Origin: UBA5070 sp035352895
GTDB taxonomy: Bacteria; Fibrobacterota; Fibrobacteria; UBA5070
Direction of reading: 5' to 3'
DNA: 64,000 nucleotides
Assembly (NCBI GenBank): GCA_035352895.1
Contig: DAOPYN010000016.1
Location: forward strand, 3,343 to 67,342
Both the position numbers and the translations under genes were made by a program. Numbering within the stretch: position 1 is the first letter of the stretch; every line of letters starts with the position of its first letter. Under the pieces are notes generated by a model that did no database searches, was not told where the DNA came from, and saw nothing but the letters and a program-made list of their open reading frames with translations. Of the stretch, positions 43,264 to 49,925 are shown one piece after another.

Positions 43264-44606
43264 AACCAGTCCTGCCGTCGAGCCAGGATGTTGCCTCCGT
43301 ACTTCGACTCCGAAGGGGCGGCGATGATCAGCGGGGCCGCAGGGACGCTCAGGGCGGGCGTCCGGGTGAACAGGGCGATCGCCTGGTCCACCAGGTGGCG
43401 CCAGCCCGGATCCACGGTGCTCAGGCCGCGCGCCAGCGAGAACGGGTGGTTGCCGAATCCCAGCACGCCCGGGCGAGGTTCGTTGGGGGTGTGGCGCGAA
43501 TCCAGGTGGTCGATGGCCGCCAGGGCCAGGAGGTCGTCGGCGCACACCCAAAGCGAAGCGCCGACCCCGAGGGCGGTGCGGAAGTAGCGGTCCAGCTCGA
43601 AGGGGGCGATTCCCGTGTCCAGAAGCAGACGGCGCAGCTTCCCCCGCTTGGAATCGGCCGGATCGCGGGGAAGCCCGTGGGGGAACACGTCGAACCAGTC
43701 CAGCGTGGCCACCCACCGCTGGCCCCAGGCGTCCAGGAGGTGTTTGCGGAATCTGGCAAGCTGCGGTGGCAGTCCCTTTTCGCCCGGCGAGGGAAGGAGA
43801 AGCACCTTCTGTGGCAGATGTTCGCCAACCAGGTGCTTGCCCAGGGCCTCTCCCAGGGAGTCCCAGTCGGGCTCCAGCACATGGGCGTTGGAAGGGAGCT
43901 CCGGGAGGTCGTCCGGCGAGATGGGGGAGGTCTGGAACCACACCACGGGTTGGTCGGTGGCTTCGGTGGTGATCTCCCACAACGGCTGGGCGCGATCGTA
44001 CCCGCAATCCAGCAGGAGGATCCCCGCCAGGCGCTCGCCCAGTCCAGCCAACTGGAGCTGGAGGGACTTGACTTCGGAATCGTCCAGTCGCCCCTTGGCG
44101 TCGTAGCCCAGGGGCGCCCAGGAAAGCTGGTAGCCCCGCGCCTGGAGTTCCTCGCGGATGCGCACGAATTGGAGGAACCGGTTGGAGGGAGCTCCGGTGG
44201 GATCGGTGGCCCGCAGGATCTGTCCCACCACCACCACGGCGTCGCGCCGCGGCGCCGATTCCCGACGCAGGGCGCGCCCTTCCTCGGGGACGGGGCTGTA
44301 GCGCTCGTCCACCTCGATGCGCACGTCCACGAACTCGTCCAACGCGGGCTCTTCCTCCTCCACCATGACCTCGTCCGTGGCCCCGGGTTCCGGTTCGCCT
44401 TCCAGTCGAATGAAGAAACCCCTTCCGTGGACGGGGAACACCCGCACTGGGCCATCGATCTCCAGCAGGATCTTCTTGATGGTGTTGGGGGAGACGTCGA
44501 ACTGTGCGGCCAGCTCCCGCAGGGAGGGAAGTTCGCGTCGATCGCTGGCGGCGAGTCGTCCGACCAGGTCCGTCAGGTTCGTTCGCAGGTCTTGGGTCTG
44601 GTCCAT
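43260..44606 (-). CDS. GntR-type regulator with periplasmic-binding-protein-like sensor domain
   Basis: The protein is 448 aa. The N-terminal winged helix-turn-helix at ~15-70 (ELPSLRELAAQFDVSPNTIKKILLEI, then GRGFFIRLE) is GntR-like. An acidic linker follows, then a ~300-residue domain with alternating strands and helices that reads like a LacI-type ligand domain (AVVVVGQILRATDP, LAGILLLDCGYDRAQPLW, LWVCADDLLALAAIDHLD, GVLGFGNHPFSLARG). A sugar or similar small molecule is the likely ligand. The target genes are not evident: the DUF2164 gene is its only coupled neighbour. Confidence 0.75.
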   Translation of the reverse strand: MDQTQDLRTNLTDLVGRLAASDRRELPSLRELAAQFDVSPNTIKKILLEIDGPVRVFPVHGRGFFIRLEGEPEPGATDEVMVEEEEPALDEFVDVRIEVDERYSPVPEEGRALRRESAPRRDAVVVVGQILRATDPTGAPSNRFLQFVRIREELQARGYQLSWAPLGYDAKGRLDDSEVKSLQLQLAGLGERLAGILLLDCGYDRAQPLWEITTEATDQPVVWFQTSPISPDDLPELPSNAHVLEPDWDSLGEALGKHLVGEHLPQKVLLLPSPGEKGLPPQLARFRKHLLDAWGQRWVATLDWFDVFPHGLPRDPADSKRGKLRRLLLDTGIAPFELDRYFRTALGVGASLWVCADDLLALAAIDHLDSRHTPNEPRPGVLGFGNHPFSLARGLSTVDPGWRHLVDQAIALFTRTPALSVPAAPLIIAAPSESKYGGNILARRQDWF

Positions 44607-44615
44607 GGAGGAAAT

Positions 44616-45620
44616 CTACACCCCGCGGGAGGACTTTCCGGGGGATTCCCGGGGGGCTCCGGAGGCGACGAAGGTCTGGATTTCCGGGTCGTCGGTGGCA
44701 CCGCAAACCAGGTTGCGACCGCGTTGCTTGGCAAGATAGAGCGCCCGGTCGGTGGACAGCATGAGCTGATCCAGGGTCGACGCGCTGGGAGAAGCGGAGG
44801 CCACTCCGAAGCTCGCGGTCAGGCGGACTCCCTGTGGGAGATGGAGCTCGGACTCTCCGAGGAGATTCCTGCGCAGGCGCTCGGCCAGACCCAGCGAGTC
44901 GGTGAAGCTGCAGTGCGGGCACAGGAGGAGAAACTCCTCTCCGCCCCAACGGGCCAGGGTGTCGTAGGGGCGCAAGCCCGACGACAGGATCCGGGCGGTT
45001 GCGCGAAGGGCTTCGTCGCCGACCGCGTGACCGTAGGTGTCGTTGATGGATTTGAAATGGTCGATGTCCACCAGGATGGCCGAGAGGGGATGGTTGCGGC
45101 GTTTCCATCGGTCGAATTCGCGTGCGGCGGCTTCCTCGGCGCTGCGTCGGTTGGCGATTCCGGTGAGAGTGTCGGTGCCCGCACGCACGGTGAGATCGGC
45201 GTTGTCGTCCAGGAGCTTGCGCTGCCGTCCCAGTTGCCGGAGCCCCGCGCGGATCCGGGCGCGCATCTCGCGCGGATCGTAGGGCTTGACCAGGAAATCG
45301 TTCCCGTGCTCGAAGGCTTGTTCCATGTCTTCGATGCCGGTCTTCGCCGTCACCAGCAGGACATGGTAGGCGTGGCCGTCCTCCGCCTCGCGCCGTCGCA
45401 GGCGCTTGGCCAGTTCGATCCCGTCGAGGTCCGGCATGCACCAGTCGGTCACCACCACGCAATGGCGCAGATCCCAGGCGAGATCCAGGGCATCGTGCGG
45501 TCGTTCGAATCCCACGACGTTCCAGGAAGGTTCCATGTGCCTCAATGCCTGGCAGGCGACCTCGAGTCCCAGAGGGTCGTCGTCGACCACCAGTACGGTG
45601 GGATCCTGAAGTTTTCGCAT
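44616..45620 (-). CDS. Response regulator with GGDEF diguanylate-cyclase domain (PleD-like)
   Basis: The protein is 334 aa. The receiver domain at ~9-125 has the phosphate-accepting Asp59 (VVTDWCMPDLDG), LVTAKT and the Lys in FLVKPYD. The GGDEF domain at ~165-320 has DTLTGIANRR, ILVDIDHFKSINDTYGH and the active site RWGGEEF. The inhibitory I-site RPYD is five residues before GGEEF, so c-di-GMP feedback is likely. It makes c-di-GMP in response to a histidine kinase; the kinase at 47062-49287 is one candidate. Confidence 0.92.
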   Translation of the reverse strand: MRKLQDPTVLVVDDDPLGLEVACQALRHMEPSWNVVGFERPHDALDLAWDLRHCVVVTDWCMPDLDGIELAKRLRRREAEDGHAYHVLLVTAKTGIEDMEQAFEHGNDFLVKPYDPREMRARIRAGLRQLGRQRKLLDDNADLTVRAGTDTLTGIANRRSAEEAAAREFDRWKRRNHPLSAILVDIDHFKSINDTYGHAVGDEALRATARILSSGLRPYDTLARWGGEEFLLLCPHCSFTDSLGLAERLRRNLLGESELHLPQGVRLTASFGVASASPSASTLDQLMLSTDRALYLAKQRGRNLVCGATDDPEIQTFVASGAPRESPGKSSRGV

Positions 45621-45654
45621 GACACGTTATTGTGCCATTTCCGAAGGGCGGTTG

Positions 45655-46446
45655 TCAGCCTCGGGAAGCGGCCTCCACGCCGTTGCGCAGGATGGTCAGG
45701 CCCACACCTTCGGATTGCGGGGCGATCTCGCCACGCGCCCAGCGGGGGTGCTGGGTGCCGCGCAGGAAGACTTCCGGGTGGGGCATCAAGCCGAAGATCC
45801 GTCCGCTGGGATCGCAGACGCCCGCGATGTCGTCCTGCGATCCGTTGGGATTTCCAGGATAGGTGGACGATCCGTACCGGAGGCAATCCAGGTGCCGACC
45901 CAGGATGGCCTGGCGGACCGATTCGTCGCGATGGATCCATTTGCCTTCGCCGTGGCGGACAGGCAGTTCGAAGCGATCGAGCCCACGGGTCCACACGCAG
46001 GGCGAGGCGGGGTTGGCCACGACCGGGCACCAGCGATCCTCGAACTTGCCCGAGTCGTTGAAGGTGAGGGTCGCTTCCTGCTGGAATTCTGCGCCGATCT
46101 CGGGAACGCCGGACAGCAGAGGGAGAAGGCCCAGTTTGGTGATCACCTGGAAACCGTTGCAGATGCCCAGCACCAAGGTCCCCGCGGCCACGGCCTCCCG
46201 CAGGGATTCTCCCAGGTGGGCCTGGATCTTGACGGCCAGCACGCGACCGGAGGCGATGTGGTCTCCGAAGGAGAATCCTCCGGGAAAGGCGATGATCCGG
46301 TAGTCGGAGAGACGCACCTTGCCTGCCACGATGTCGGACAGGTGGACGCGGCGGGGCTCGGCTCCGGCCAACTGGAAACCCTCCACGAGTTCGACTTCGG
46401 AGTTGATGCCGTAGCCGGCGATGACCAGGACTGGGACCTTGCTCAT
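45655..46446 (-). CDS. purQ: Phosphoribosylformylglycinamidine synthase subunit PurQ (glutaminase)
   Basis: The protein is 263 aa, a class I glutamine amidotransferase: VLVIAGYGINSEVE, FPGGFSFGDHIASGR, the catalytic Cys in LGICNGFQ, and the His/Glu pair in LMPHPEVF. It supplies ammonia to PurL in purine synthesis. PurL lies ~3.5 kb away on the same strand, not next to it, with a kinase gene between. Confidence 0.93.
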   Translation of the reverse strand: MSKVPVLVIAGYGINSEVELVEGFQLAGAEPRRVHLSDIVAGKVRLSDYRIIAFPGGFSFGDHIASGRVLAVKIQAHLGESLREAVAAGTLVLGICNGFQVITKLGLLPLLSGVPEIGAEFQQEATLTFNDSGKFEDRWCPVVANPASPCVWTRGLDRFELPVRHGEGKWIHRDESVRQAILGRHLDCLRYGSSTYPGNPNGSQDDIAGVCDPSGRIFGLMPHPEVFLRGTQHPRWARGEIAPQSEGVGLTILRNGVEAASRG

Positions 46447-46531
46447 GGATCGGTGTTCCTCGATGCGAACGGAATGGTTGTAGGCCTGGAAAGGTACCTC
46501 CTCGAGAAGGCGATGGAGGCCGGGAGCCGGG

Positions 46532-46981
46532 TCAGCCGTACAGGAGCGCCATCAACCGGTCGGGTGGCCCTTCGATGGGGTCGCCATCGCGATCGAACCA
46601 CATTTCCTTGGGCAGAAGATCGGGGTCCTGGGCGGGCTCGATCCCGAGCAGTTCCTCCTCGGTGAACGAATTGGTGTGGAAATCCTTCGGCAGACGTTCC
46701 TGGTGGTCCTTGCGCATCAGATGGACCCACCAGAGCCCTCCCGCCTCCAGGAGTCCATGGAACTTGGGGAAGCTCTTCTGGACCTCTTCCCGCTGTTGCG
46801 GGGATTGGAGCTGGGCGATCAGGGTCTTCATCTCCGGTTCGAGCGCGGCGCGTTCGAGGTTGTCCGGCAATGGCAGGCGCAGGAGAATGAATCCGTCGAC
46901 CATGTAGTCTTCGGCGTCGTGGGAAACCTCCGCGTTGCGGTAGCGCTCCACGCAAAACAGCCATTCATGGGCATCGCTCAT
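46532..46981 (-). CDS. Conserved hypothetical protein
   Basis: The protein is 149 aa, starting MSDAHEWLFCVERYRN, soluble and acidic with many Glu, Asp, Leu and Trp. A segment IEPAQDPDLLPKEMWFDRDGDP may be a metal-binding or turn region. There is no recognised domain. It lies 85 bases upstream of purQ on the same strand and starts 80 bases from the divergent histidine kinase, so this gap should hold both promoters. Longer readings upstream of the ATG cross that promoter region and are unlikely. Confidence 0.55.
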   Translation of the reverse strand: MSDAHEWLFCVERYRNAEVSHDAEDYMVDGFILLRLPLPDNLERAALEPEMKTLIAQLQSPQQREEVQKSFPKFHGLLEAGGLWWVHLMRKDHQERLPKDFHTNSFTEEELLGIEPAQDPDLLPKEMWFDRDGDPIEGPPDRLMALLYG

Positions 46982-47061
46982 GGCTCCAATGTACCTCCGC
47001 GGCGCCTCCCGACCCAACGGAGACTGGCGGTACGGGCGCTCGACTGCTAGAATGGAGGACA

Positions 47062-49287
47062 ATGATTCCGCTCGATCGATTCCGTTCCGCCGCCTGCGCG
47101 GTCTGCTTGTCGGCCATTCCCGCGTGCGCCGATATCCGCGGTCCGGATGTCCTGTTCCTGAACTCCTACCATCCCGGGCTGGGCTGGTCGGACCAGGTCC
47201 AGGAGGGAGTCCGCAGCACCATGGGGCACAACGAGCAATTCGCCGTGGAATACCTGGATTCCAAGCATTTCGCGAGTCCGGATCTGGATTCCACCTACGC
47301 CCGGGAGTTCCGCTCCAAGTACGCGGGGCGACGTCCACGGGTCTTGTTCGCTTCCGACGACCACGCATTGCTCTTTGCCATGAAGTGGCGGGATTCCCTG
47401 TTTCCGGGGGTGCCGCTGGTGTTCTGCGGGATCAACGATTTCAAGCCGGAATTGATCAAAGGCCAAAGGAACATCACCGGGATCACCCAATGGACCCGGA
47501 TGGTGCAGACCGCGGCGATGATCTCCAAGCTGTTTCCCAAGACCACCGATGTCTGGGTGGTCACGGAAGCTTCGGCGACCGGAACGGGGAATCGACGGCG
47601 CCTGGATTCCCTGGCCAGGACCCGGCCGGGGAAGCTGCGATTCCATTTCCTGGATTCGGCGGGCACGCCCGAGTGGTCGGAGCTGCGGCGCAAGGTCCTC
47701 TCGCTTGGCGAAGGGAACGTCGTGTACTGGTCGGAGCTCTTCCTGGATCGCGACAACGTCTACATCGAGCCCGATCTGGATCTCAAGGCCCTTGTGGATT
47801 CGGCGAAGGTGCCCTTCTTCACCCACCAGGCATCCTATCTGTCGGCGGGAATCCTGGGAGGGGATTGCAACCGGGGATTGCAGCACGGCCGGCAGGCGGG
47901 AAGGCTTCTGCGGAAGGTCCTTGCCGGTGTCCCCGCCGATTCGCTGAAGGTGCAGGAGGACAGTTCCACGGTTCCCATCTTCCGCTGGGATGCCCTGGAA
48001 CGGTTCGATGTCGACCTGGATCGACTTCCAACCGAGCGCGTTCTCCTGGACAAACCCGTGCCGGTCTGGGAGGCATACCCCTTGTCCACAGCCGGCGCCA
48101 TGGCGGGGATGGCGCTTCTGGGTGCCATGGCGGCCTTGCTTTCCTTGGCGTGGCGTCGTGCCCGCCGCGCGAACATCGATGTCCACAGGGCCCAGCAGAG
48201 CTTGCGGCATCTCCTGGACGTGCTTCCGGACGCGGTCCTGGTCTTCGACGAGGACGGAGAAGTCGATTTTCTCAACGCACAGGGAAGACGTCTGCTCGGA
48301 GGCGTTTCCGGAGATCGGGCGGCGATGCGGGTGGGCGATCTTTTCGACGACGGCGATCCGGACAGCGCGTCGCGATTCGCTTCGCACTTCAAATCGGCGC
48401 TCGACGACGGCTCGGCGACCTTCGAGTGGCGCATCCGCCGATCGCGGGATCCCGGTCCGGTGCACGTGGAGGTCTTCCTCACGGCGCTCCTGTTTGACGG
48501 GAATCGTCGCATCGGCGCCCTGGTGCGCGACGTGACCGAACGGGTCCAGGCGAGGGAGGTTCTCCTGCGTTCGCACGAGGAGTTGGAGCAGAGGGTGCAG
48601 GAGCGGACCATCGAGCTGGTCCAGGCCAACCGGGAGCTGGAGGCGTTCTCGTACTCGGTGTCCCACGACCTGCGCACTCCGCTGCGCGGTGTGTCCGGCT
48701 TCGCCGCGGCCCTGGAGGAGGAACTCCATCCCATCCTGGGCGCCGAACATCGCGACTATCTGCACCGGATCCGCCTGGCCAGCGTGCGCATGGGCGAAAT
48801 CATCGACAGCCTGCTGGGCCTTTCGCGGATCTCCATGACCGCGTTCCGGCCGGTCCAGGTGGATCTGGACGCGGTGGTCGCGGAAGTGATCGCCGCGCAA
48901 GGGAACATCGAACACCGCTTGGAATGGCGGCTGGGGAGGCTCGGATTCGTGGAAGCCGATCCGTCCCTCGTGAGGGTCCTCTGGGAGAATCTGATCGGCA
49001 ACGCGATCAAGTACACGGCCCGGACGGAGGGCGCCGTGGTGGAGATCGGCACCACGGAGGTGGAGGACGGCAGGGAATGGTTCGTGCGCGACAACGGCGC
49101 CGGTTTCGATCCCTCCCAGGCCCACAACCTGTTCCGTCCCTTCCAGCGGTTGCACGGCCCCCAGGAATTTTCCGGCAGCGGCGTGGGCTTGGCGATCGTG
49201 CAGAGGATCGTGTCGCGCCACGGCGGCAAGGTGTGGGCGGAAGGCGAGCCGGGCAAGGGCGCGACGTTCCATTTCACGTTGGGCTGA
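47062..49287 (+). CDS. Hybrid sensor histidine kinase with ABC substrate-binding-like sensor
   Basis: The protein is 741 aa. A signal or anchor segment precedes a ~290-residue extracytoplasmic domain like ABC_sub_bind proteins (VLFLNSYHPGLGWSDQVQEGV, VPLVFCGINDFKPELIKG, GILGGDCNRGLQHGRQAG). A membrane helix (~345-365, GAMAGMALLGAMAALLSLA) is followed by a PAS domain (LLDVLPDAVLVFDEDGEVDFL), a coiled coil and the kinase. The H-box is SYSVSHDLRTPL (His535), the N-box WENLIGNAIKY, and the G-boxes are RDNGAGFDP and GSGVGLAIVQRI. It senses an external solute and phosphorylates a separate regulator. GGAGGA lies just before the ATG. Confidence 0.93.
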   Translation: MIPLDRFRSAACAVCLSAIPACADIRGPDVLFLNSYHPGLGWSDQVQEGVRSTMGHNEQFAVEYLDSKHFASPDLDSTYAREFRSKYAGRRPRVLFASDDHALLFAMKWRDSLFPGVPLVFCGINDFKPELIKGQRNITGITQWTRMVQTAAMISKLFPKTTDVWVVTEASATGTGNRRRLDSLARTRPGKLRFHFLDSAGTPEWSELRRKVLSLGEGNVVYWSELFLDRDNVYIEPDLDLKALVDSAKVPFFTHQASYLSAGILGGDCNRGLQHGRQAGRLLRKVLAGVPADSLKVQEDSSTVPIFRWDALERFDVDLDRLPTERVLLDKPVPVWEAYPLSTAGAMAGMALLGAMAALLSLAWRRARRANIDVHRAQQSLRHLLDVLPDAVLVFDEDGEVDFLNAQGRRLLGGVSGDRAAMRVGDLFDDGDPDSASRFASHFKSALDDGSATFEWRIRRSRDPGPVHVEVFLTALLFDGNRRIGALVRDVTERVQAREVLLRSHEELEQRVQERTIELVQANRELEAFSYSVSHDLRTPLRGVSGFAAALEEELHPILGAEHRDYLHRIRLASVRMGEIIDSLLGLSRISMTAFRPVQVDLDAVVAEVIAAQGNIEHRLEWRLGRLGFVEADPSLVRVLWENLIGNAIKYTARTEGAVVEIGTTEVEDGREWFVRDNGAGFDPSQAHNLFRPFQRLHGPQEFSGSGVGLAIVQRIVSRHGGKVWAEGEPGKGATFHFTLG

Positions 49288-49338
49288 GACCGATCTCGGG
49301 GCGCGCTCTTCCTCCGGCTCCGGTCGGCGTCCCAGGGA

Positions 49339-49362
49339 CCCGATCCATTTTGATGGATCGGG
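49339..49362 (+). terminator. Hairpin after the histidine kinase gene
   Basis: A perfect 10-bp stem (CCCGATCCAT with its complement ATGGATCGGG) closes a TTTG loop 51 bases after the stop. ATGATTTGGG follows rather than a clean T-run, so it is at best a weak intrinsic terminator. Confidence 0.45.
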
Positions 49363-49505
49363 ATGATTTGGGTGCGACGCCTTCCCGTCGCCGTCGGGTC
49401 GATCGCATCCCCGATCTCGGCCTCATCCCTGCCAGCCCTGGATGCATTGGCTTCGCCTCGCATCCTTGCTGACAGAATGGTCGACCGTGAAATGCCGCGA
49501 GACGC

Positions 49506-49853
49506 GGGGTCGCCTAAGGCGTGGATCGTGGATGCAGACGACCCGACGGATCCCGTCCGATGATGCATGGTCATCTGTGGAACGATGCGAGGTTGCGTCG
49601 CGAGACGTGGGGTCGCCTGAGGCGTGGATCGTGGATGCAGACGACCCGACGGATCCCGTCCGGTGATGCATGGTCATCTGTGGAACGATGCGAGGTTGCG
49701 TCGCGAGACGTGGGGTCGNNNNNNNNNNNNNNNNNNNNNNNNNNNNNNNNNNNNNNNNNNNNNNNNNNNNNNNNNNNNNNNNNNNNNNNNNNNNNNNNNN
49801 NNNNNNNNNNNNNNNNNNCCTGAGGCGTGGATCGTGGATGCAGACGACCCGAC
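49506..49853. repeat. 103-bp tandem repeat array interrupted by an assembly gap
   Basis: Two complete units (49506-49608 and 49609-49711) are nearly identical. A third starts at 49712 and runs into the gap. After the gap a partial unit (49819-49853) continues to GACCCGACG. Fragments of the unit (GCGAGACG) also lie just upstream. The length 103 is not divisible by three, so the array is non-coding. Each unit contains inverted repeats: GGGTCG with CGACCC 26 bases on, CGCC/GGCG, and CGGA/TCCG. Copy number is unknown because of the gap. It fills the 638-base gene-free stretch between the kinase and purL. Confidence 0.9.
49719..49818. other. Assembly gap (100 Ns)
   Basis: Exactly 100 undetermined bases sit inside the tandem repeat, so the true number of repeat units and the real distance are unknown. 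Translations that cross it are not meaningful. Confidence 1.
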
Positions 49854-49854
49854 G

Positions 49855-49894
49855 CGCCCCCGGAGGCGTATATGGACATACGTCGACGGGGGCG
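49855..49894. repeat. Nested inverted repeat before the purL stop
   Basis: Outer stems CGCCCCCG (49855-49862) and CGGGGGCG (49887-49894) enclose a second stem CGTAT/ATACG (49867-49871 and 49878-49882). It lies 32 bases beyond the purL stop in the direction of transcription and may end purL. No T-run is seen on the minus strand. Confidence 0.5.
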
Positions 49895-49925
49895 TCGGAG
49901 GGGAGTATGCGCCGCGAGACGCGCC

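Noticed and set aside
47047..49272. A 741-codon minus-strand frame opposite the histidine kinase
   Set aside because: It mirrors the kinase frame exactly, has no recognisable motif, and the kinase has all its catalytic boxes.
49506..49853. CRISPR array
   Set aside because: The units are 103-bp direct tandem repeats without spacers, and no cas genes are seen.
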